In this document: piece by piece, positions 22,446 through 33,200 of the stretch
Layout of the letters: the number at the start of each line of letters is the position of its first letter
Position numbering within the stretch: position 1 is the stretch's first letter
Translations under genes and position numbers: made by a program
NCBI GenBank assembly: GCA_033557835.1
Contig: JAWQRO010000399.1
Coordinates: 1 to 39,913, forward strand
DNA length: 39,913 nt
Direction: 5' to 3'
Origin: Helochares maculicollis
Lineage: Eukaryota; Arthropoda; Insecta; Coleoptera; Hydrophilidae
The notes under the pieces: generated by a model
Told to the model about the DNA's origin: nothing
What the model saw: only the letters and a program-made list of their open reading frames with translations
The model's database searches: none

Positions 22446-24200
22446 TAGGTGCGCAATAACCTCACATTTCATTTTAAATTTTTGTTTATATTTCTTTAAA
22501 ATGTTATGGTTTAAAGTAAATTTGTTCGTGAAGCGTAATTGTACATTTAGTGTTTTAAAATGTTGTCTCTCAAATCTCCACACTTGCGATGATGTCGCTG
22601 ATATTTTGAAAAATTATTTAGGTTAGTATTTACCTATGTAGAGTAAAAATGTTTGTAGGAAGATTGCCAGAACGTAATTTTCAAACTACGCTAACTAAAT
22701 CTGTATTGATTTGCTACCATAATTAGTAAGGCGCAGTTTGCTATTATAATGAATACATAAGTACGTAATAAACATTAGTGAATGATAATTTTTCCCTCAG
22801 TATTTGTTCGTGTGGAACTATACCTTGTTTTATAGATTATTGGAGCGGTATCTTTAAGCACTGGAATAATAGGCAGAGTCGTTCATTTTTAAGTGCTTAA
22901 ACCAGGACAAACTGTGAATGCAGACCTTTATTGTGTTCAATTGCATCCAGTAAATCAATTTTTAATTCAAAATTGTAGCAGACACGAGCGTAATTGTGCA
23001 AAATGTTATTGCAAGCTACATTGCAAAGGTGAACCTTGAAAAAAATCAATGAATTCGAATGAGAGAAAATATCCATCGTACTTGTCAGCTATTGCGCCAA
23101 TATCTTCTCATTTGATTTGAATATTTGCACACTACATGTGAAATTAAAAAATATATTACTTCCTGATCCCTCTATTATTTCTTTCGTGCTAAAACTCTGC
23201 AGCTTTTTAGTTAAGCTCAAAAACTTTTGACTCCCATATAAACATAGATTTTCAAATTTGCCTCCTCGCTAGATTGTGAACATACTAGGCTAGTTAAAAA
23301 GTTTGCAGAGAGGCAACTATACGTAACTAGTCGAAAGTAATACATATGTTATTAGGCATATTTATCTTTCATGTGGTGCCCCTTCAAAAAATGATGTATC
23401 CTAGGTTAGAGTTTCATTATTCAAGCCTCGAAGATGTTCCTCGCTCTTGATGGCTTCAAAGTGCTACTACAGAAGAAATTTTGTGCATGCTATGGTTTTG
23501 AATAATTAACAATTGACTAAACTTGAAACTGTTGTGTGTATGATCATCTCTATTAAATAGGTGTTGCATATTTTCAGCAATTAGGTCTAAGATGGGCGCC
23601 ACATTCTATAACTTTGGGTCAAATAGGCATTCGAGTGATATCATCAATATCAAAAAGCCTATTTTCAAAAGAATATTGCAGATTTTATGCATTGACTCGT
23701 AACTGTGAAGGAGAATTCCGTTTATCACTGCTCAACTGCAAACTTCAAAGTGGACTGAATTCAGTGGTACAGCTCCTAAGCAAGCAAAGGCGTTAAAATT
23801 ATCCAACAAGGTCATGGCATCAGTTTTTTTGTAATAAAAAAAGAAATGTGATAATAATTACCTTCAAACTGGTAAATTAATAATAAACAAAAGCTCTGCT
23901 TTGCACAAGGAAGAAAGCACTACCACTTCGACAATGCACTGTCTCATACCAGTGATTTTGTAAAAGTGAAATTAGTCAAATTAAATTAATAATGCTTGGA
24001 ACATCACTCCTATTAACCAGATCTGGCTCCTTTTGATTTTCATCTGTTAGCAACAATCAAATAGTTCTAATTCCAAAGCAATGAAGTTTTTGCAGCAGAT
24101 GTGTATTTTGCAACCCTTCCGGAATATCATTATCGAAATCAGGTACATAAATTAGAGAGCTGCTGTCAACAGTGTCCTAAACTTAAAAAAGGATATACTG
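22446..24200 (+). mobile_element. degenerate mariner on the plus strand, split by about 0.9 kb
   Basis: A possible left end, TAGGTGCGCAATAACC at 22446, resembles the terminus of elements 1 and 2. Transposase remnants follow: LKPGQTVNADLYCVQLH at about 22894-22947, then after a gap HYHFDNALSHTS with the second catalytic Asp at 23930. DLAPFDFHLL has the third at 24035, and YFATLPEYHYRNQVHKLES is at about 24105-24160. The second and third Asp codons are 105 nt apart, exactly the D34D spacing of mariner. Stops interrupt all parts. In an intact element the LKPG and DNA motifs are about 200 bp apart; here about 980 bp separate them, so foreign DNA lies between about 22950 and 23900. The N-terminal half is mostly lost. 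Confidence 0.75.
23557..23749 (+). CDS. candidate leader exon of the mTERF gene (mitochondrial presequence-like)
   Basis: An open frame without internal ATG includes RVISSISKSLFSKEYCRFYA, rich in Ser, Lys and Arg and poor in acidic residues, as in mitochondrial targeting peptides. It is followed by LTRNCEGEFRLSLLNCKLQ. Ending at 23749 (AAA then GTGGAC, a weak donor) leaves phase 1, which fits the phase of the first certain mTERF exon at 24306. The frame is open back to 23557, where an acceptor-like TATTTTCAG (ends 23577) suggests a still earlier exon with the ATG. The placement inside a split mariner is odd. This link is inference. Confidence 0.4.
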
Positions 24201-24305
24201 AATCCTTTAACCAAAGAGCGGATAAATACCACAAAATATTTTGTACACATTTCTGATTATAATCTTAATACAAGGGCTTTGTTTTTGAATTTTAATACAT
24301 TTTAG

Positions 24306-25961
24306 GAATAACAGCATTTGATAAACTTAGTTACATTTTGGATAAGTGTAAATTAAGGAAATATGATGTTGATCAAGTGAAAGAAACTGTCACATTCTTG
24401 GAAAGTTTAGGGGTTACCAAAGAAGAGATAATTGAATATCCTAAATTACTAAAAGTACACGCTATTACTTTAGATCAACAATTTTTAACTCTCACCGAAA
24501 GTGGTTTTACTGAGATAAATGCATATATTCTTTCAAAGTAAGTACTATAATGATATTTGTAACTTTCACTTCTTTTTGTGTGGTAATTACATTTACATTT
24601 TAGGTATAGATCTTTTACTTATAAACCTATTTCTCAAATAAAAGAGCTAGGCCATTTACCTGATAATGTAAACGTAGCGGAGAATTTATCCTATTTCTTA
24701 TTACCTAAGCCAGAAAATTTTGACGTGTCAGATTTAAATGACGACCAAACATGGAGCTATACACATTCACAAGTGATGAAACGATATTTAAGTATGTAGT
24801 TTCTTGATTGGTCCACCATAATATTTATCTTTGTTCTATTCTAGTGTGGCGCTTAGATGCTACAACAGAAGAAATAGAAAAACTATTCCGAACCCACAGG
24901 CTAGGTAGCTCGAAGTGTATGCAATATCTTTGTGAGAATATTTCAATTGCCGAAGAGCTGAATTTTATACCCTTAAAGAAATTGTTAAAATATGGGTATT
25001 TATTACAAATGTATCCAAAGTATCCTAAGGCTGTCTTAACTACAATGCCTAATATTGCAGGAGCTGACATTCGAACAGCCATGCGACGATATCCTAAGTT
25101 AACAACTGTATCACCAAAGAAGTATTTGGAAGTTTATGATATTTTAAAGGTAACTTTAAAATTACCACCTTCAATCACAAGTTAAGTAGAAATTTTTCAG
25201 AAAGCGGAAATTCCCGATGCAGCGATACAAAAGACAATAAACATATTTTATGTATCGCCAAAAACGTTAAAGCAAAGAATTAATCAGATTAAAAATGTAC
25301 CAGAGTTTCGAATCCATTTGCATAATCCTTCAATCCTTAGGTTAATTGTTCATCATAATAGAGCAACCAAAAGGCTGGAGTTTCTTAACGCTGTAAAATT
25401 GAAATGTGCTAGCTTATTAATAATGGGTAATGTTTCCTTTTTCCCTAAAAATCAATAGACTCAATGATTCAATGAACAATGACAATGTAAAACTGTTTCA
25501 TGTTGAATTAAAAATATTTTAGGTACCGATGAACAGGAGATGTTTGATAAACATGTCCGTGAAGGACAAGATGTAAATAACCGTAAAGAATTGGTAAAGT
25601 TTATAAAACACATTTTAGAATCGAACGATGAAAGGATAAAGGAAAATTTATTTAAAAGTCGAATAGCAATGAATGTCCCGTTCCAGGAAATTGAAGCAAC
25701 TCATAAATTCTTAAGGGGAAGTGGCTTTCAAAATGATGTCATTACACAGGTTGTTACGATATTGCTGTATCCAAGGTATAAATTTATACTTTGACGATAT
25801 TCTATTAATAATTAAGATGCTTTTGCAGGGAAAAAATTGTCGATGCGTTTGAAAGGATGACTAAAGAGGGTTATCTACGTGCTTCTGAAAAATCACAACG
25901 AAAATTAAACCTTGCTTTATACATTATGGAAAAAGACCATCATTTTTCTAATGCAGTTTAA
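24306..25961 (+). CDS. mTerf5: mTERF-family mitochondrial protein (mTERF5-like), 5' end unresolved
   Basis: Six exons join by phase: 24306-24537, 24604-24791, 24845-25149, 25201-25426, 25523-25775, 25829-25961, giving about 445 residues plus whatever precedes. mTERF proteins are helical-repeat nucleic-acid binders acting on mitochondrial transcription or ribosomes. Repeats of the family type are visible: VTFLESLGVTKEEIIEYPKL, TAMRRYPKLTTVSPKKYLEV, INIFYVSPKTLKQRI and VTILLYPREKIVDAFERM, each with the helix-turn and the Pro after a Tyr. The C-terminus is LALYIMEKDHHFSNAV. The overall form fits the insect transcription termination factor 5 group better than mTTF, but I cannot exclude another member. 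The first exon has no ATG and starts in phase 1, so an upstream coding exon is required. All later splice sites are canonical, which argues for a working gene. Confidence 0.87.
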
Positions 25962-26020
25962 TAAATGTAAACTAACGAACATTTGGTAGCTAAGCATATT
26001 GAGTGATTGGTGTAAATAAA
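25960..26020 (+). terminator. mTERF 3' UTR with polyadenylation signals
   Basis: AATAAA overlaps the stop codon at 25960-25965 and a second copy lies at 26015-26020, a normal distance for a short 3' UTR. Confidence 0.5.
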
Positions 26021-26684
26021 GATTATTGAATGTATTTGATACATTTCCTTATTCAGAAAGCAAGACCCTCCAGTTCCTTTGATACACCTTGGAGTTTACA
26101 TATTAAGTGTCTGTTATATTTATACAGGAGCTCACAAAATCTTGAAATCGGTGATTCTAAGTTAAGTAGTGTTTGACTTATGATGATTTTCAGTGAGGTA
26201 AGATCAATTACATTTTCAAAATTACACACCTGAATAAATTTAAAAACCAATAGTCTAAGATTTGCTACTCAAAAATCATCTGTTTTTGAAAAATATACGA
26301 AAAAGTGTTAATTTTTCAATGTTCTAAAAATTCCTTGCAATAGTCCAATCGGATGAGGAGATATCATAAACCAAGCCAGTTGTTGGAAAATAAAAAGTCT
26401 GGCATAAGTGAAATTTTAGACATCAAAAACAGAATTTGTCCTTGGCAAAGGGCGCAATTCTTATCCCTTTAGTAAATTGCATATTCGTTAACATGTATTT
26501 GAGGAATGTTTCGAGAAGCCTTTTTCTAGATAAGTCTTTAAATCGATGATAGAAAAGACGTATTTCACTTCCCCATATTATGTAATAAGTGATGGCCGTT
26601 TGAGATGTAATGCTTACTCTCAAGCAAAAAACAAAATTATATACAAATAAATCTCGAGTGTCTCCACTCAACATTTCCGTATAA
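26021..26684. other. intergenic, nothing recognised
   Basis: Between the mTERF gene and the second repeat copy. An 83-codon minus-strand frame at 26423-26674 has a faint resemblance to non-LTR reverse transcriptase ends (ITYYIIWGS), too weak to call. Confidence 0.45.
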
Positions 26685-27487
26685 ATATATGTACGACATA
26701 AAAATATCTTGGATTAATAATAATAAAACTACATATGAGTTTCAAAACTAAAAGCAAAAGTTTTGATATTCATAATTAACGTATACTTCAATGTCTATAT
26801 TCAACACATTAATATATTCATAAGGAATATTCAATTCTTTTTCAATACTTATATATCATCGAAATACTTTTAATATTTCTTTATGTAATGTACAACACTT
26901 TGTGTTTAAAAATATATACTTTTAACTAGTCTGCAGTATGGAACGCTTGTAAATACCCTTCGCGAAAAATGAAATTTATGTCCCACTTCCAGTTTTCAAA
27001 TTTACGCGGAAATATTTGATATTGCTATATTTTCCATGCTTAACATTTTTGTAAAAAAAATTTATTCCAAAGCGTACTATAATTGGAATTTTTAAAATTT
27101 ATATAAATAGCACTTCCGGTGCTCCGATTATGTTGAAAATTGGTATCTGGGAGTTTTTTGGATAATTAAAATGTGCATGAAATTTCAATTGGATAGCTTA
27201 ATTATAAAGACTACTTTATTTGAAAAATATTCAAAGTTGTGTAGGTCAGCGGGTACTTCCTCAAAAGTTGATGCAGATCTAAGTTTTTGCGATAAAGGCC
27301 GTTTACTAAATTTCATTGCTCCAGCTTATACGTTCTGACCGCTATCGTGTTTACACACACACACAGACAACAAAATGGATTCAGGTGCACTCAAAATGTG
27401 GAGATCGCTCAAAATCCCGGGGTCGAATTTTTCATGATCCCAATACCTTCCCTTTACTATACTTCGTATAGTATACGGGAATGTAAA
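26685..27487 (+). repeat. dispersed repeat, copy 2 (RTE-like non-LTR 3' end)
   Basis: Direct copy of 1-955 with the same block order, including the TATTCATAAGGAATATTCAA block, CACTTCCGGTGCTCC, an (AC)n tract at 27353-27365 and the terminal hairpin at 27456-27472 followed by GGGAATGTAAAAA. It is shorter than copy 1 through several deletions. With copy 1 it brackets the three plus-strand genes. Confidence 0.75.
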
Positions 27488-30259
27488 AAAGTAATAAAAC
27501 AAAGGTGGCATTTTTGAATTAAATTATTTATTTAATGGGAATTATATTAAATATTATGTATAACAATGACAAAATGTATTTATAATTGAATCAGAATTAG
27601 CTAAAGGGGTAAATTTGCATGAGTTATTGTTTATTTATTTAAATTTTTCTTGTCAAAATTCCGCACATTTAGATCAATGGTACAGAATTGTTGATTTTTT
27701 TATGTTCATGATATGAGCAAGGAAACTTTATATGAGCAAGTACGTAAATGTATTATTCCATTTTCTTTATGGTATCATCATAAGAACTTTTGACATGCTT
27801 AAAATAATTATTACATTTAAGAAATATAATTTGAATTATATATACCTATATAACAATATAGCAACAAACATATGGATAACATATTTATATATTGTAAAAT
27901 TTGACTTCCTAATTAAAAACATGTTTAAAAGTGGTATTATTTATACAAGGTGGGAAACATAATTTACAATTGTGATAAAATATACAGTTTTAGATGTACA
28001 TATTATTTTTTAAAGATTTTTTCGTATGCGGATTACGATCTAAACCTGTGTATGCTTAGATAGGTTTTATATACAATAAATAACTTGGTTATAATAAAAA
28101 TTAAAAATTGGTCTGTATTATCTTAAGATAGGTGTAGTAGGTGGGTGAAAATGGTATATTTACAGAATTTGTGAAATGTACTGTAGTTAATTGAATGACT
28201 GAGAGTGCTAATGTTTCTTCTAATGTGGTATTACCAAAGCGGACTGCCTACGCTCTTAGGACCCCTCAGTATGAATTCAGTTTATATGACATATAGAGGT
28301 GCGCCGTAAAAGCCTAAAACCTGAAAGTGAAGAGTAGCTTGGAGCGATGATTAAATTAGGTAAAACTTGATTAAAATAGTTTGATGTTATATGTAATGCA
28401 AATACCGTGTGGTGAATGGGTTCAGGCACTTTTTAACGATAAATTCAAAGAAAGGACAAAGTATTGTTTTAAAGCTCATTTTCAAGTGGATTAATTAGTG
28501 TCTATCAAAGCATACTTGTCAGTATTATGTTGGAAATATATAATAAAACACCAACATTTTTTTTGTAAAAAGGCAACACTGTGGTTTTAAGGCGAAGATC
28601 GTAAACCTTACTGTCCCTCATTTTTAGATAGTAAATTTTCAATTTTTGTTTAGTTTGCAAAGCGAATAATTAAACGTCTTAAAAATATTTGGTCTCACTG
28701 CGATGGGTTAGCTATCTTAACTAGAAATGAATATTATTTAGTTTCGTTCTTTCTTAAAACAATTTAAGCAATGCTTTGAAAATGTTTTAATTTCTTGGGA
28801 TTGACTATTATAGGTCTACGAGACTGCCCTAGAAAAAGTCTAAAGTAACTAGATTCTAATTTTTTTATTACTACGAGTTTTTCAAAGGTGATAGATTTTG
28901 GATAACTTTGGCAGTTTGTATTTTATTTTGACAACGCAAGTAGCTTGACCCCATTTTAACGTAATTTTATAATTTGAAAAATTGGGGTGTGGTTAGGTCA
29001 AGGTAGTTGAGTTTCATGTTTATTTTAATGGTTAGCTTGGTCCCTGCAAACGACCCTCTCATTTAGAAATGGGACACTGACTTAAACCAATTGCCGTTGG
29101 TTTTTCGGAGTGCAATTTGCTCAGATACCACTAAAGTTCTTATTTTTATTTCTTCGATAATGAATTGTTCACAAATTTCTATTTGCATGTATGTTATCGC
29201 CTTTCAATTTAGAAAGATTCAGCTGTGAATGAATTTATGAATAATGTAAATTGAGTTGTAAGAGCTTTTAAGCAGTTTTATGGAATACGCTGACCAAAGC
29301 ATTATTGCTTTACTTGGTATATATTATTATTTATAAAAATCGCTACGCAAAAATTCAACTTGTATTTTCTTTATTAACATTGTTTTTAATTATACTATTT
29401 ATTACATTAGCAACAGGCAAAAATAGAAAGGCGATACCATACTAAAGGTATTAATTCACATTAATATATACAAAGCAAAACTCATAACTTACTTATTGGT
29501 TTGGTCAGCAGGCGTCTGTCTGTGTGTTGATAGGCGTAAAGGCACATGGTATTACGACCTTAATTTGTGGTGTCAAAGCAAATGTACAATTTTTTGCATA
29601 TTAAAATGCCATCATATTTTGATAAATACAAAAAACTATACATTGCGCTTTTAAAAATAATTTTGGTTTCTACAAATTTTTTAAATTGCATAAAGTTGCT
29701 ACAAAAGCTTCGTAATTGGTTGCCACCAATGAACACTACCAGTTATTTAAAACAATATGAATATTAGCTGTAAAGGAACTAAAACCAAAGGGTAAATTAT
29801 AAAATAAACTTTGTAATGAGAAAAAATTTATTGTTAATAAAATGGTACCCGATAAAAAGGCGATAACATACGGCAAGCAAGACTTCATTATGACATTCAT
29901 TTAATTTATCTATGTATTTATTTACATAGCACACGTCGACTGCTATCGAATCGAAGCACCGGACATTTAACACATTATTCACTCACAGGGTTTGATGCAC
30001 ACTAACCTAAAAAATTAGGAAAGTTACATAAAATTTTGATGGCAGTTATTGGCATGTGAATAAGTCTGTAACAATTTCATTGAAATTTTTCTCACTATCC
30101 GCAAAATCGGTAAAAATCTTTTTTGTGTTTTCGTAATTTCACTAGTAATAATCGTTCAAATGGAGTTCATGATAACAATTTTTGCCGCCGTTACACTATA
30201 TACTGTATAAACGCCTGCGTGTGCGTCTGCAATATGTAGTAAGGCAGCGCATTTTGTTG
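27488..30259. other. intergenic, includes the 3' flank of the minus-strand gene
   Basis: About 2.8 kb of AT-rich sequence. Open frames here are short and composition-driven. The part just below 30260 should hold the 3' UTR of the minus-strand gene; I could not fix its end. Confidence 0.5.
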
Positions 30260-33200
30260 TTAAATGATACTCTCCCTGTTTCTTTCGTTATCTTCTAAAC
30301 TGCTGGTGGATCTAGATCCGCATATCTGCATCTCTATTTCCGCTAACCGATGTTCCAGTTCCCATTGTTGCTGATTAAGCTTCACACTCATAGCAGCGTT
30401 TTCAGTTTCCACCGTATGAAGTCGCTCCCGTAGCCTCTTGATTTCCGTTTCGAGTGCTTCGTGCGACCCCAGCAGGGGTGTCGCTGCTCCTGACACCAGC
30501 TGTGTCATACTGTCGCATTGCAACGTCGTACCTAAATAATAAATCAACATTAATATTTTCCTTGGGTGGGAGAATATTGCGCTCTGAGCTGATTGCGCTT
30601 TTCTTATTGACTATGCTTTTAAAAAGGCTTTTACATTTATGAGAAGATTTTGTGTTGTTTTATTTACTTTCAGTATAATTATTAGTCTATACACTACTAA
30701 AGAATTTTTAAGGCATTATTAATAAAAACATTTGAACTATTTTACGAAGTTAGGCCTATGAGATTACTGCCTAACAAAAATGTTTCATTGCATCATTTCT
30801 ATTGATCACAATTGCAAGCTAGTAGAGCTTCATGAATACTTATTGTTTCACAGGCTACCCATACGATTAAAAAATCCTAATCACTGCTAGTATTTCAAAA
30901 TAGTTCATAGCTTTCCAAGTAATAAAATAAATAGTTTGAAATTAAACAAATTTTGCGAGCGTTGCAATAAAGGCAATGCTATGAAGACATTAATATAAAT
31001 CAAAAGCTATTAAAGCCGCACTAAATCAACTCTCATGGATATATTGAGCTTTACACAATAATAAAATATTGACACGCAATTAGAACCAAATTAGATCACT
31101 TATACTGATTTACACTTATGGTATGCAATTAATGTTATTGAAAAGGCCAGCATTTAGTACCAGGAAAAGCTGTGGAGCGTTTCAGGAAGATTCCTTGGGG
31201 TTGCGTGTTATTAAATTTAGAGCAGTTTCCTACGCAAACCAGTCCAGAGGACCTTAGATCCGCAGAATAAATCAAAGTTGCCGAAAAACACTCTTATAAA
31301 GCAAAAAATTAATAGGGAAATTATAATTACTATTAATTATTTTAAATCACTTGAGCAACAGAAATAGAATTTTTTCAAATGAATCAAGTTACTTATTTTT
31401 TGAATCATTTATTTCAATTACAAAATTAATAATAAAAGTAGTCAAGCCTGCATCTATTATCCAGAGACCTGATAGTTTTGATTTCGGTTTTGCTATTAAT
31501 TAAGAGCATCAACTAATGTTTTTTACTTTGAGTGACAATACCGTTCATAATTAAAATAAATAAAACCTGCAAAAAAGGATATGAACAATTTAATTACAAG
31601 TCAGCTAACTGAGTAAAATAAAATAAAATATAGAGTACTAATTCTGCAAGCAAGAGGAATCTAACAGAGGTTGTGGCGAAGCCTTGCCTTTTGCTAGCTG
31701 TACTGGAGAAGCGAGGGACTGTTTTTACATGTTGACTCGTTAAAATCTTTTATGGCGCTTTTAAAGGAGGTTTACGCTTATAATGTATTTAAGTAAGCAG
31801 AGGCTTACTCGATATTCTTAATTGATACTCGTATCGTGATTCATATTTGATATCTTAATAAGATTCTAGATTGCATTTGGATATTAAGTCTGTTGTTGTT
31901 CAGATTTAAAATATATTCTTCAGGCTACTCCCTTTGAAGCTAGAATCATATTTTTTATTTCTGTATAGAAAGAACTTTGGTTTCCACGTTTAATTGAAGA
32001 CGAATCAACCGTGTTTTAAGAAACAAAATCCTGTAGTCTATATCTAAGAAGCAGATGCAAATTTATATTGTTTAGAAAAACAGAGTTCATATATACGCAG
32101 CCAAAATTAATTAGCATGGTTTCTTTTTTCATGTAATACGCTACCTTATCCAATATTTCTTTTACACTTTCCAAATATATAAATATGTACAGATGTAAAG
32201 TTTATTTGTTGCTTTGTCAGAAACAAATGAAATGTGTTTCGGTTTCAAGTATTGATTTTGATCACTTGAAATAATTATAGGAAAAAAACCTGCTACTGGC
32301 TTAAAAAATTTAGGAAAGAATGAAATGAAAGAATGCATTAAATTTAGAAGTAAAAGTGCAAGCAAGGTACAGTGCTTTACTTAATATCTGGATAAAATAT
32401 AATTTACAGCCCTTCATGAAGAAAATGCATTTTTTTCTATTTTAGGAAAAATTTAATTGAGACAATTCAATATGCTGTAAAGAAAAATAGTTAAAATAAG
32501 TAGAAACTGTTTACATTGAGTTAGAGCAGAGTTTTCTCTATAGAGAACCTTGTACCCCTAGAATAGATTCGGTTGGGAACGTTGAACATAATGATTGTAT
32601 AGGGTTTCATTGAAATATAAGAATCCGTGTTCTTATTTTAAATATTGCAAAACACCAGAAGTGTCTACACTTTAGATATTTGTAAATAAATAATCAATAG
32701 CATTGAGGCTAATACGCAACAATCACTTAAGTGTTTTATTTTTCACAATCACAATATACATAAAAAAAAATTGGAAAATCATCATCTATTGTATACATTT
32801 ATGAAATTAAGTCATAAGCGAAATTATATTTACCATATCGCAGTTATAAATCACTTGAGTAACTGAAATAGTATTTTCCCCAACTACTATAATTTCTTTG
32901 TTCTGTTGAATTGCAAATTACAACTAATTTAAATGCAGTAATAAATTAATCGTGCTTCTAACATCTAGACATTGTCGCATTTTCGTCTTCACTATCAACT
33001 AAAAGCGTCAACTTACTACTCACAAATATTCAGTTATGGAAAGTGTCATCTTTCAGTAACAATATAGTTTACGATTATAGTAGTCAGAATCTACGAATCC
33101 AAACCAACTATAAGGAAAAACGAAAATATGAAACTGAAATGAAAATTAAAAAAAAAAACAAAATCGGGAGAAAATTGCGATACGAAGAAAGGATTTATAA

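Noticed and set aside
22302..22583. 93-codon minus-strand frame
   Set aside because: It overlaps the left terminus of a plus-strand mariner and shows no protein family features.
23455..23485. GTGCTACTACAGAAGAAAT resembles the mTERF exon text ATGCTACAACAGAAGAAAT at 24857-24875
   Set aside because: The likeness covers only about 20 bases and does not extend; most likely chance.
26423..26674. Minus-strand 83-codon frame with ITYYIIWGS, like the end of a non-LTR reverse transcriptase
   Set aside because: Only one short motif fits, with no QKR-type helix in register and no neighbouring RT motifs.
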